Shown here in pieces: positions 8,476 to 16,633 of a DNA stretch of 64,000 nucleotides (position 1 is the stretch's first letter; each line of letters begins with the position of its first letter). Source of the DNA: Bacteroidales bacterium (GTDB taxonomy: Bacteria > Bacteroidota > Bacteroidia > Bacteroidales > UBA932); NCBI GenBank assembly GCA_017519865.1, contig JAFWRQ010000017.1, forward strand, positions 1-64,000. The letters run 5' to 3'. A program made the position numbers and the translations under genes. The notes under the pieces are model-generated. The model saw nothing but the letters and a program-made list of their open reading frames with translations. It searched no databases and was not told where the DNA came from.

Positions 8476-10377
8476 ATGACACGTATCCTTCCTTCATTCC
8501 TGCTGCCATTGGCTGTGCTTGCCGTGGCAGTGTTTCCTGCTGCCGGCCGTACCGCCAGGACCGTCCAGGTCGAAGGCGGCGGCACCGGCCCCTACAAGGC
8601 CGTCATCGTCGAGGACGACGAACTCCCCGGCTACTCCATCTTCCGTCCCGCCGACCTCAAGTCAGCTGCGGCGGTCGAAGGGCCGCTGCCCATCATCCTT
8701 TTCGGAAACGGTGGCTGCTCGCACAGTTCGGTGGGCTTTTACAATTACCTGACGGAACTGGCATCCCACGGCTATGTCATCATATCCAACGGTGTCTGGA
8801 CTGAGGGCGCGCCTCAGCCGAGGCCTCAGCAGATGCCCCCGCAGGCTCCCCAGCAGCGGCCGCAGCAGATGCAGAGGCCGCCGCAGGGCCAGGCCGGGCC
8901 CCCTCGTGGGGCAGGAGCCATGCCCGCTCCGGCCAACAATCCTTCCCAGTCCGCCGATGCCCTCGAAATTCTCGACAAACTCGACTGGTTCGAGGCCAAG
9001 AATAAGGAACAGGGGAACGAGTATTATGGTACCTTGAACCCTTCCTGCGCCATCGCCATGGGCCAGTCCTGCGGTGGCCTCCAGGCCATCATCATGAGTA
9101 CGTCCGGTGACGAGCGTGTCCGCACCACCGTCGCTCTCAACACCGGAACCTTCGAGGACCAGGTCTTCGTTGTGGAAAAGGCTGCGCTTGACCGTCTTGG
9201 TGGCCCCATCGTGTACATCATTGGCGGCGAATCCGACATCGCATATCCCCAGGCTACCGACGATTTCAAGAAGATCGACAAGGTCCCTGTCGCCATCGCC
9301 AACCTCAATGTCGGCCACGGAGGCACTTACAACCAGGAGAACGGCGGTACCTTCGCCGACATGGCACTCCTGTGGATCGAATGGCAGATCCGCGGCCGCG
9401 GCGACGGCGAGAAGGTCTTCCGTTACTGCCAGGTTCCCGAGGAGCTCGCTGGCTGGACCGTCCATTCAAAGAATTTCACCCGGGATAAGGTGATCGACCT
9501 GCCTGGCGGCACGGGAGGAGAAGAGCGTGCTTCCTTGAACGCTTTCGGAGAAGTCAACACTTATTCCGGCGTCAAGAATCCTTCCATCTCGGTCAGGCTT
9601 CCCGATCCGGACAAGGCGAATGGTGCCGCCGTGCTGCTTTTCGCCGGCGGCGGCCTGATGTCGCTGTCTTGGGAGACCGACTATATCGAGATGGCTAACT
9701 GGCTTAATGCCAGGGGTATCGCCGCTATCGGCGTAAAGTATCGCCTGCGCGATATGTCGGCGATGCGGAGGCCGGCGGCCCCGGCGGCTCCGGCGGCGAA
9801 TGCCGCACCCGCCGCGCCTGCCGCCCCGGCGCGCGACTTCTCGAAGATCACCGGCTTCGGCGTGCTGGAGCACGCTAATGCCAATCCCGCCCCGCCGCAG
9901 CCGGGTGTCGAGGACCCGAGCATCGTGGCCTCGGCAGAGGACTGCCTCAACGCGATGCGTATAGTGCGTGAGCACGCTGCGGAGTGGGGCATCGACCCGG
10001 CCCGCATCGGCGTGATGGGCTTCTCCGCCGGAGGTGGGGTCGAACTTTCCGGTCTCATCCGCGCCAAGGCTGCGGAGCGTCCCGCCTTCGTCTGTTCCAT
10101 CTTCGGTCCTGCTCTCGAGGACATCGTCCCGGAAAGTGATTATCCTCCGCTTTTCGTGGCAGTCCACGCGGACCACTTCAATGTCGCTGCAGGGTGTCTG
10201 GCCCTTTTCATGGAGTGGAAGAAAGCCGGCGTCGACGCCGAACTCCACGTCTATGGTGAGGGTACCGGCGGCCTGTTCGGTGGCGGCGGAAGCACTCCTG
10301 ACCGCAATACCAGGAACGGAAGCTGGCTTGAGACCTGCTACAGTTGGCTGTGGGCCAAGGGTTTCCTCAATAAATGA
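8476..10377 (+). CDS. Exported protein with two alpha/beta-hydrolase domains
   Basis: The start at 8476 gives 633 residues beginning with a signal peptide (cleavage probably near residue 24). The first hydrolase domain carries the nucleophile elbow GQSCGG (196-201), and the second carries GFSAGG (515-520). Both contain a Pro/Gln-rich or Ala/Pro-rich low-complexity insert (about 113-160 and 431-452) at a similar place in the fold. The second half resembles esterase/lipase-like carbohydrate esterases (BD-FAE/acetyl-xylan type); the first half is closer to chlorophyllase/PET-hydrolase-like folds. This family placement is from general pattern only. The substrate is unknown. The stop overlaps the next gene as ATGA. 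Confidence 0.8.
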   Translation: MTRILPSFLLPLAVLAVAVFPAAGRTARTVQVEGGGTGPYKAVIVEDDELPGYSIFRPADLKSAAAVEGPLPIILFGNGGCSHSSVGFYNYLTELASHGYVIISNGVWTEGAPQPRPQQMPPQAPQQRPQQMQRPPQGQAGPPRGAGAMPAPANNPSQSADALEILDKLDWFEAKNKEQGNEYYGTLNPSCAIAMGQSCGGLQAIIMSTSGDERVRTTVALNTGTFEDQVFVVEKAALDRLGGPIVYIIGGESDIAYPQATDDFKKIDKVPVAIANLNVGHGGTYNQENGGTFADMALLWIEWQIRGRGDGEKVFRYCQVPEELAGWTVHSKNFTRDKVIDLPGGTGGEERASLNAFGEVNTYSGVKNPSISVRLPDPDKANGAAVLLFAGGGLMSLSWETDYIEMANWLNARGIAAIGVKYRLRDMSAMRRPAAPAAPAANAAPAAPAAPARDFSKITGFGVLEHANANPAPPQPGVEDPSIVASAEDCLNAMRIVREHAAEWGIDPARIGVMGFSAGGGVELSGLIRAKAAERPAFVCSIFGPALEDIVPESDYPPLFVAVHADHFNVAAGCLALFMEWKKAGVDAELHVYGEGTGGLFGGGGSTPDRNTRNGSWLETCYSWLWAKGFLNK

Positions 10378-11570
10378 TTATGATCTACTCTGACTTCAAG
10401 GATCTCCGCTTGTCGAAACTCGGTTTCGGAGCGATGCGTCTTCCCCTGCAGGAAGACGGCAAGACCATTGACGCCTCCGCGGTGTCCGGGATGGTCGCTT
10501 ATGCCATGGAACACGGCATCAACTATTTCGACACTGCTTTTCCTTACCACGCCGGCTTCTCGGAGATCGTACTGGGGGAGGCGCTAAAGGCCTATCCCCG
10601 TGACAGTTGGTACCTCGCGGACAAGTTCCCCGGCCACCAGCATCATCTCGGGATGACTCCTGCGGAAGTTTTCGAACAGCAGTTGCAGAAATGCGGTGTC
10701 GATTATTTCGACTTCTATCTTCTCCACAATGTCTGTGAGAACAGCCTGGACAATTACATGGACCCGTCAAAAGGCATCGTCGACTATTTTGTCGAGCAGC
10801 GCAGGCTTGGACGCATCAAGCATCTGGGATTCTCGTCACACGCCAACCTGGGAGCTCTGGAGGAGTTCCTCAATTCGCCATACGGGGCTCAAATGGAGTT
10901 CTGCCAGATACAACTCAACTACCTGGACTGGACGCTGCAGAATGCGCGGGAGAAGTGCGGGTTGATCAGGTCAAAAGGTCTCCCGATATGGGTGATGGAG
11001 CCGCTGCGCGGCGGGCGCTTGTCGTCTCTCGGAGACGAGGCTGACGCCGCGCTCAAGGCCCTGCGGCCGGACGAGTCCGTGTCCGCCTGGGCTTTCCGCT
11101 GGCTGCAGTCGGTCCCTGGAGTAACCGTTATCCTCAGCGGCATGTCCAACTTGGAGCAGATGGTGGACAACGTCCACAGTTTCGAGGCGGAGCGGCCGCT
11201 GTCGGCGGCCGAGGAGGCCGCGCTGCTGGACGCGGTCGCGCCGCTTCGCTCGCGCGTCCCCTGCACTGCATGCCGCTACTGCTGCGACGGCTGCCCGATG
11301 GAACTGGACATACCTATGCTCATCGCCGCATACAACGACCTCTCGCTGGGCTTCAATTTCACTCCTGTGATGCGTCTGGAGGCCCTTCCTGAGGACAAAC
11401 GGCCTTCGGCGTGCCTCGCCTGCGGGGCCTGCGCCGAGATCTGCCCTCAGCATATCCCTATTCCGGATGTACTGGCGGAACTTGCTGAGCGATATGATTC
11501 CATGCCCAAGTGGTCTGACATCTGCCGCCAGCGCGCCGAGGAGGCAGCGAAGTTGAACAAAAACGATTAG
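10374..11570 (+). CDS. Aldo/keto reductase with C-terminal 4Fe-4S ferredoxin-like domain
   Basis: This 398-residue protein has an N-terminal aldo/keto reductase barrel (LGFGAMRLPL at the start, FDTAFPYH, LADKFPGH, and a tyrosine/aspartate/lysine-containing active site). It is followed by a C-terminal iron-sulfur module with CTACRYCCDGCP and CLACGACAEICP. Such AKR-ferredoxin fusions are common in anaerobes and probably couple carbonyl/alcohol chemistry to ferredoxin-level electrons; the substrate is not known. The ATG overlaps the preceding stop (ATGA), indicating translational coupling with the double hydrolase. Confidence 0.88.
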   Translation: MIMIYSDFKDLRLSKLGFGAMRLPLQEDGKTIDASAVSGMVAYAMEHGINYFDTAFPYHAGFSEIVLGEALKAYPRDSWYLADKFPGHQHHLGMTPAEVFEQQLQKCGVDYFDFYLLHNVCENSLDNYMDPSKGIVDYFVEQRRLGRIKHLGFSSHANLGALEEFLNSPYGAQMEFCQIQLNYLDWTLQNAREKCGLIRSKGLPIWVMEPLRGGRLSSLGDEADAALKALRPDESVSAWAFRWLQSVPGVTVILSGMSNLEQMVDNVHSFEAERPLSAAEEAALLDAVAPLRSRVPCTACRYCCDGCPMELDIPMLIAAYNDLSLGFNFTPVMRLEALPEDKRPSACLACGACAEICPQHIPIPDVLAELAERYDSMPKWSDICRQRAEEAAKLNKND

Positions 11571-11575
11571 TGCTT

Positions 11576-12139
11576 ATGGCCATCCGTTTGGATTTAGTTG
11601 AAAAGAATCGCAACCTATTCTGCGAGAGTAAGTTCTGGGGCGACCCCGATATGCCGGAGGATATGCAGTATCCTATGATTGACGGCCGTCCTCTGACCTT
11701 TCTTTGCCAGATTGACTGCTACGACATCGCCCCGCTGGACCCTGAGGGGGTTCTGCCCCGCGAGGGCATGCTCTATTTCTTCGCCGACATAGACGATCTC
11801 CTGGGCTATGACACCGGCATCCGCCACGAGGCGGGGGAGTGGCCGAAAGGACACGCCCTGGTCAAGTTCACCAAGGCCGTCAATATGGAGACCTTCAAGA
11901 GCCAGGTCCAGGTGGACGAAGACGACGAACCGCTGGCGCAGAAGGCCGTCGCGCTGGCCTTTACGGCCTGCGACGGCGCTTTCGGCGGCCTGCGGATGCT
12001 CGGTGACGCCCCCGAAGGGTACGTCACCCTGTTGCAGGTCCCGCTGGACCCTCAGCGTACGCTGCGCTTCGAAATCAAGGCCACCGACCTTGGCTTCGGC
12101 AATTGGAAGAAAGCCCGTTTCCTCCTTATAGAGAATTGA
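11576..12139 (+). CDS. DUF1963 (YwqG-like) protein
   Basis: The 187-residue protein resembles the YwqG/DUF1963 family: it has the FWGDPDMP motif near the start, LTFLCQIDC, and a GMLYFFADID core. The biochemical function of the family is not established. A GTG at 11570 overlapping the previous stop is possible, but the ATG at 11576, six bases after the aldo/keto reductase stop, is preferred. It is probably co-transcribed with the two upstream genes. Confidence 0.75.
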   Translation: MAIRLDLVEKNRNLFCESKFWGDPDMPEDMQYPMIDGRPLTFLCQIDCYDIAPLDPEGVLPREGMLYFFADIDDLLGYDTGIRHEAGEWPKGHALVKFTKAVNMETFKSQVQVDEDDEPLAQKAVALAFTACDGAFGGLRMLGDAPEGYVTLLQVPLDPQRTLRFEIKATDLGFGNWKKARFLLIEN

Positions 12140-12140
12140 A

Positions 12141-13289
12141 TTACAGCTTTATGAGTCCCAGTCCGGGACGGTCGGGGAGAACCATCCTGCCGTCCCGGAC
12201 TGTCATTCCCTCGAAGCGGTCGTTGGAAATCAGGAGATTGCCGTCCAGGTCGGCGAAGTCCACGGCGGGGGAAAGCTGCGCGGCAGCGGTGCAGGCGCAG
12301 GAAGTCTCCGTCATGCACCCTATCATAACCCTCATTCCTTCAGCGCGGCCATAGTTGAGCATCTTCCAGGCTTCGCGCATGCCGGTGCATTTCATCAGTT
12401 TGATGTTGATGCCGTTGAATGCGCCCTTGATGGCAGGAATGTCGCGGAGGCGCTGGATGCTCTCGTCGGCGAAAATCGGAAGGGGACTGTGCTCGGTGAT
12501 CCAGGCAATGTCGTCCAGCCTGTCTATGGCCATAGGCTGCTCCACCATCACCACGCCCTGCTCCTTGAGCCAGAATATCTCATCCAGAGCCTTCTGGCGG
12601 TCCGTCCAGCCTTGATTGGCGTCAACCGCCAGAGGCAGGTTGGTTACTGAGCGGATGGTACGTATCATCTCCTCGTCGCTGTCCAGTCCGACTTTGACCT
12701 TCAGGATATTGAAGCGGTCGGCGCATTCGAGGGTCTTCTCGCGCACGATCTCAGGCGTATCGATGCCGATGGTGAAGGTCGTGCTGGGCGCCTTGGCCGC
12801 GTCAAGGCCCCAGAGGCGCCACCACGGCTGGCCTATGAGCTTGCCGACGAGGTCGTGCAGGGCGATGTCGACTGCCGCTTTCGCGGGTGCGTCGCCCTCG
12901 GACAGCCCGTCCACGTACGCGAGTATGTCCTCCAGCTGGAAAGGGTCGCTGAACTGCTCCAGGTTTACTTTCTGCAGGAAAGCGCAGACGCTTTCTACGG
13001 TATGGCCGAGGTACGGAGGCATCGAGGCCTCGCCGTAGCCTACGTACCCGTCGTACTCGATCTCGACCTGCACGTCGGGAGTCGTCGTGCGGGAGTACGA
13101 CGCCACGGTGAACGTATGCTGAAGCTGAAGTTCGTACGGGAAGAAACTCAGGTGCATCCTTGCATTCCCTCCGACCCTGCCCATATCATACGGGCCTTTC
13201 CCTTCGTTTCCCTGTTTCGGCATGCAACCCGCCAGTCCGGCTCCCAGTCCGGCCAGCGCGGCAGTCTTTATGAAGTCCCTTCGTTTCAT
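12141..13289 (-). CDS. Exported dipeptide epimerase-like enzyme (enolase superfamily)
   Basis: This 382-residue member of the muconate-lactonizing/dipeptide epimerase branch shows the expected residues: the KxK acid-base lysine (NILKVKVG), metal ligands in VDANQGW, VEQP and ADES, and the second lysine in NIKLMKCTG. L-Ala-D/L-Glu epimerases of this group act on murein peptides. The N-terminus is a twin-arginine signal (MKRRDFIK) ending in a lipobox (LAGC), so the enzyme is predicted to be a Tat-exported lipoprotein, unlike cytoplasmic E. coli YcjG. Its 3' end lies 1 base from the convergent DUF1963 gene. Confidence 0.85.
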   Translation of the reverse strand: MKRRDFIKTAALAGLGAGLAGCMPKQGNEGKGPYDMGRVGGNARMHLSFFPYELQLQHTFTVASYSRTTTPDVQVEIEYDGYVGYGEASMPPYLGHTVESVCAFLQKVNLEQFSDPFQLEDILAYVDGLSEGDAPAKAAVDIALHDLVGKLIGQPWWRLWGLDAAKAPSTTFTIGIDTPEIVREKTLECADRFNILKVKVGLDSDEEMIRTIRSVTNLPLAVDANQGWTDRQKALDEIFWLKEQGVVMVEQPMAIDRLDDIAWITEHSPLPIFADESIQRLRDIPAIKGAFNGINIKLMKCTGMREAWKMLNYGRAEGMRVMIGCMTETSCACTAAAQLSPAVDFADLDGNLLISNDRFEGMTVRDGRMVLPDRPGLGLIKL

Positions 13290-13364
13290 CCTGTCCTGTG
13301 TTTGTTTCCACGAATATACGCGAAAAATCCCTTATATTTGTGCAGTCGAAAACAATTCTTTCCC

Positions 13365-13838
13365 ATGGCACAGGAGATTGAACGCAAATTCCTCGTCGTC
13401 GGAGATTTCATGCCGGAAGTCTTCCGCTCTTACCGCATCTCGCAAGGCTATCTCAGTTCTTCGCCCGGGAGGACCGTACGCGTACGCGTCAGGGACGACC
13501 AGGGTTTCATCACCATTAAGGGACCGTCATCGGACGGGGGGCTGTCGCGTTTCGAATGGGAGAAGGAGATCCCGGCCGGCGAGGCGGAGGAACTCCTGGC
13601 CCTCGCCGAGCCGGTAGTCATAGACAAGACCCGGCATTTGATCCATAACACCGATGGCACCCATATTTGGGAGGTCGACGTTTTTCACGGGGCCAACGAA
13701 GGCCTCGTCCTGGCCGAGATTGAACTCGGCGCTCCGGACGAGCCCTTTGACCGCCCCGCCTGGCTCGGCCAGGAGGTCACAGGTGACCGCCGCTACTACA
13801 ACTCCTACCTTTCACATCACCCTTTCACCGCAGGGTAG
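13365..13838 (+). CDS. CYTH-domain protein (adenylate cyclase/thiamine triphosphatase superfamily)
   Basis: The protein has 157 residues and begins with MAQEIERKFLV, the EIERKFL signature of the CYTH fold. Basic and acidic residues lining the tunnel follow (TVRVRVRD, TIKGP, FEWEKEI, WEVDVF, EIEL). CYTH proteins bind triphosphate-containing substrates; those of this size in bacteria often hydrolyse inorganic tripolyphosphate, but the exact substrate here is unknown. The ATG at 13365 is fixed by this signature and lies 25 bases after a TATATTTG box (13333-13340). The last codons and the stop lie inside a repeated hairpin sequence. Confidence 0.85.
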   Translation: MAQEIERKFLVVGDFMPEVFRSYRISQGYLSSSPGRTVRVRVRDDQGFITIKGPSSDGGLSRFEWEKEIPAGEAEELLALAEPVVIDKTRHLIHNTDGTHIWEVDVFHGANEGLVLAEIELGAPDEPFDRPAWLGQEVTGDRRYYNSYLSHHPFTAG

Positions 13839-13951
13839 GCCTTTTTTCAGCTACCCTGCGGGCAAACTCCCGCAGGGTAGGCTGTTTTTAGTGGTACCCT
13901 GCGGGCAAACTCCCGCAGGGTAAGGCGTTTTTTAGGGTACCCTGCGGGTAC
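13829..13951 (+). repeat. Tandem hairpin repeat, including two terminators
   Basis: The segment CCGCAGGGTA occurs at the end of the CYTH gene and again in two perfect hairpins: CTACCCTGCGGG (13851-13862) with its complement 13869-13880, and TACCCTGCGGG (13895-13905) with 13912-13922. Each has the loop CAAACT and a T run (13885-13889 and 13928-13933). A further half copy ends at 13951. The T runs point to termination of plus-strand transcription from the CYTH gene. Confidence 0.85.
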
Positions 13952-15075
13952 TATCGCCTCTGGCGCTTTTCGCCGAAGACGCACCAGCGTATGAAGGGGA
14001 TGCGGTGCAGGACTTCATACAGAATCGGCGAAAAGCTGAATACAGCCACGAACAGGATCAGGTACATCGCCACCGGAGGAAGATGGGTGTATGTCTTCAT
14101 CATATAGCCTAGTGCAGCGACTATCAGATAATGGACGATGTAGAGTCCGTAACTGCTTCTTGTCATATACCAGGCGAAAGGTCCTGTCCTGTCGAAGCAT
14201 GCCTTGAACCATGCCATCATCGCCAGGCACATCAACCAGCCATACAGGCAGTTGAGGGGGCTTCCCAGATACTGCGGTGATGTGTTGTCCTGTCCGAATG
14301 TTGTGGCGATGAGTATGGATCCCGCCGCTACTGCGCAGACCATCAAGGGGATCCACGCTTTGGACAGGCGCTCCTGGACTCCATCGTGGGAGAATACGAA
14401 ATACCCCGTCAGGAAAGGAATCAGGTAGAACAGCGGTTTGTAGAGATTGAGTAAGCCGTCCGCAGAATCGGGCCGCGGTTCCTGAATGAGAGTTTTTTCT
14501 CCGAGCAGGAAAAGGATGCCAAGAAGTATCAACCAGACAATGCCCGTGTTTCCTCCGAACACCCTTCCGCACCAATCGTGGAAGCGGTCGCGTGAATCCA
14601 GTTTCCGTACCCCCAGGAGGATCAGTGAGAACAACCACAGGTCCTGTATGAACCACAATGGTCCCGTGCCGCTGAAGGCCATGATGAAATACTTGGCTAT
14701 TATAGGTATCCCGTCAAATACGCCTGTCCTTGATGCAACGGCGGTGTTGAAATAGCCTGTCATCCAGTGGAATACGAGGAGGCCTATGGTGCCGGGTACC
14801 AGCAGTTTGCGCGTGCGCGCCCTGAACCATTCCTTCCCTGTGTGCTTGTCCAGTGCATACCGTGCGCTGATACCGGCCAGCAGGAACAGCAGCGGCATGA
14901 ACCATGGGTACAGGATGTACATGACTACATCCTGGTACTGTGGGCACTGCGGATAATCGCCGAATCCTCCTATGCCGCCGAAGACCCCCTTGTTGTTATA
15001 GAAATAAATAACATGGTAGAAAAGCACCAGGAGCACGGTCACCCAGCGCAGGTTGTCGATCCAATGCTTTCTCAT
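13951..15075 (-). CDS. Acyltransferase family 3 membrane protein
   Basis: This 374-residue polytopic protein begins with RKHWIDNLRWVTVLLVLFYH. That is the N-terminal signature of acyltransferase-3 (OafA/NodX-like) enzymes, whose histidine sits at the end of the first helix. About ten membrane segments follow. Members O-acylate surface polysaccharides or other cell-envelope molecules; the acceptor here is unknown. The start overlaps the AbrB-like gene's stop by 4 bases, suggesting co-transcription. Confidence 0.85.
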   Translation of the reverse strand: MRKHWIDNLRWVTVLLVLFYHVIYFYNNKGVFGGIGGFGDYPQCPQYQDVVMYILYPWFMPLLFLLAGISARYALDKHTGKEWFRARTRKLLVPGTIGLLVFHWMTGYFNTAVASRTGVFDGIPIIAKYFIMAFSGTGPLWFIQDLWLFSLILLGVRKLDSRDRFHDWCGRVFGGNTGIVWLILLGILFLLGEKTLIQEPRPDSADGLLNLYKPLFYLIPFLTGYFVFSHDGVQERLSKAWIPLMVCAVAAGSILIATTFGQDNTSPQYLGSPLNCLYGWLMCLAMMAWFKACFDRTGPFAWYMTRSSYGLYIVHYLIVAALGYMMKTYTHLPPVAMYLILFVAVFSFSPILYEVLHRIPFIRWCVFGEKRQRR

Positions 15076-15281
15076 TTCGTAAGGCCCTCCATTGCCTGGT
15101 CGATCGCATCCTGGAAAATCTCGGTTTTCAGTATTGCGATGCCTTTCTGGTCTCCCAGCATTATCAGGGCATCTCCCGGATTGATGTTGTAAAGTTTGCG
15201 GGCGTCCTTCGGGATGACGATCTGTCCCTTGTCTCCCACCTTCACGACTCCGAAGATGTATTTTCCGTCTTTTTCCTGCAT
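15072..15281 (-). CDS. AbrB/SpoVT-family transcriptional regulator
   Basis: This 69-residue protein has the swapped-hairpin AbrB signature: VVKVGDKGQIVIPKDARKLYNINPGD. It is a stand-alone DNA-binding domain with a short C-terminal helix. The start at 15281 is chosen because upstream in-frame codons run through the promoter. The gene precedes the acyltransferase, which it may regulate. A TATATTTG box and an inverted repeat lie directly upstream. Confidence 0.85.
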   Translation of the reverse strand: MQEKDGKYIFGVVKVGDKGQIVIPKDARKLYNINPGDALIMLGDQKGIAILKTEIFQDAIDQAMEGLTK

Positions 15282-15300
15282 AACGTATGAAAAGTTAGAA

Positions 15301-15332
15301 ATTTCCCACAAATATAACAAATTGCGGGAAAT
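15301..15332 (-). promoter_or_regulatory. Promoter with inverted repeat in front of the AbrB-like gene
   Basis: TATATTTG on the minus strand (15309-15316) is a -7 box. It is enclosed by a 7-bp inverted repeat, ATTTCCC (15301-15307) and GGGAAAT (15326-15332), which could be the regulator's own operator. No TTTG -33 box is found. Confidence 0.4.
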
Positions 15333-15795
15333 AAAGAGACCTATAGCGACTTTTTTCGAAAAATCAGTATCCTCTCTCCCGCCCCCTCTTTTCCGCCATC
15401 TCCTGTCGCTTCCTAAGGCCGCTTTCATTCAATGGTTTCCTTCTTCTCGACAAATCGTTTAGGACACAAACCTGCCCTCTGACCGTCTGAGAGCTTACTC
15501 CTTGTCCTCATCCCTCCGAAATCCCTTAGGATAAGAACACTCACCCCTCCCAGAGTGCTTTGGAGCCATTATGTCTGTCCTCGACGATTTGCGCACTTCT
15601 CGCCATTCCCCCTTTCGTTCGTTCTTTCTTTCCCCCTCTCCTCCTCTCCTCTCTCTGCGCTCTCAGCTCTCTCTCCTCTCTCTCCTCTTTCTCATCTTTC
15701 TCCTCCCTTTTCTCCCTTTTCTCCCTTATCTCCCTTATCTCCCTTTTCTCCCCCTCCCCCTTAAGTATCTCATTTCATGCTTGCCTTTATAAAAA
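15333..15795. other. Gene-free region with pyrimidine-rich tract
   Basis: No supported gene is present. From about 15604 to 15762 the plus strand is almost only C and T, with short tandem units such as CTCCCTTATC near 15702-15750. The frames open across it have no coding character. Confidence 0.6.
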
Positions 15796-15799
15796 GTGG

Positions 15800-16067
15800 T
15801 TGCTCGAAGGATGTGGTGTTTTCGTGCCCTTCGTTCGGGAAATGCCCGAAGGATCAGGTGTTTTCGTGCCCTCGTTCGGGAAATGCCCGAAGGATCAGGT
15901 GTTTTCGTGCCCTCGTTCGGGAAATGCCCGAAGGATCAGGTGTTTTCAAGCCCTTCGTTCGGGAAATGCCCGAAGGATCTGGTGTTTCGTGCTCTTCGTT
16001 CGGGAAAAGCCCGAAGAATGTGGTGTTTTCGTGCCCTTCGTTCGGGAAATGCCCGAAGGATCTGGTA
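15800..16067 (+). repeat. Six tandem 41-42 bp hairpin repeats
   Basis: Six copies begin CGTTCGGG at 15832, 15873, 15914, 15956, 15997 and 16039, a period of 41-42 bases. Each contains the inverted repeat TTCGGG AAAT(G) CCCGAA and the segment GGTGTTTTCGTGCCC. A partial copy starts near 15803. There are no unique spacers. Because the period is not a multiple of three, all three plus frames stay open, so the frames here are not evidence of a gene. Confidence 0.85.
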
Positions 16068-16190
16068 CTCTCGACTATGGGTTAAAAGGGAGTAATACGC
16101 TGGAACGGAGAAGGTGGTTTTGTTCCTGGAGGGGGGGAATAGGAGGTTGAACGGGTGGTGTGCCAGGGGATGAAGGGTTGGGAGATAAAG

Positions 16191-16222
16191 AAAAAAGCTA
16201 CCCTTCGTTTTGAGGGGTAGCT
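16191..16222 (-). terminator. Terminator after the pnp tail
   Basis: On the minus strand AGCTACCCCTC, a short loop and GAAGGGTAGCT are followed by a run of six T. It ends the rpsO-pnp transcription unit. Confidence 0.8.
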
Positions 16223-16279
16223 GATATTGTGTTTGCTTGTCAGACAAGCGGTTGGGGGCCACGCGCTGGTGGCTGGAGA

Positions 16280-16633
16280 CTAGAAGATCTCCTCAGAGGG
16301 CTCGCGGTAGTCGTCGATGGTCGGAGCCGGGGCCTCGCGCTTGGGACCGAAGGTCCTGCGGGGACCGCGGTCGCCGCCGCGCTCGGGACGCTCTCCGCGT
16401 TCAGGGCGTTCAGGGCGCTCGCCACGTTCGGGACGCTCGCTGCGCTCACCGCGCTCGGGGCGGCGGTCATGACCGCCACGCTCGCCGCGTCCGCCGTGCT
16501 CGCCACGGCGCTCGGGGCGCTCGCCGCGCTCACCGCCGCGGCCGTTGCCGCCGCGCGGACCGCGCTCGCCGCGGCCCTTAGGCTCGACATAGCCCTCCGG
16601 CTTCTCGGTGAGAGCCCTCATGGAGAGCCTCAT
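16280..16633 (-). pseudogene. RG/RGE-rich C-terminal tail of PNPase, separated by a frameshift
   Basis: The 117-codon frame begins [19 protein letters not shown], which is the normal continuation of the PNPase S1 domain after the ...DAKTGK motif. It continues as a basic low-complexity tail rich in RGERPER units and ends ...REPSEEIF. The ATG (16631-16633) overlaps the pnp stop as ATGA, so the tail could be translated separately by coupling. The simplest reading is that a single base was lost just upstream (near 16641/16642), leaving the tail out of frame. A sequencing error or a real frameshift event cannot be told apart here. Confidence 0.75.

Noticed and set aside
12855..13364. N-terminal extension of the CYTH protein
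   Set aside because: The frame runs antisense through the epimerase gene, and the CYTH signature starts at 13365.
15800..16067. CRISPR array
   Set aside because: The units are contiguous, without unique spacers, and no cas gene is nearby.
15560..16150. Overlapping frames across the 41-42 bp repeats, with peptide repeats such as REMPEGSGVF
   Set aside because: All three frames are open because the repeat contains no stops; no promoter, homologue or start signal supports them.
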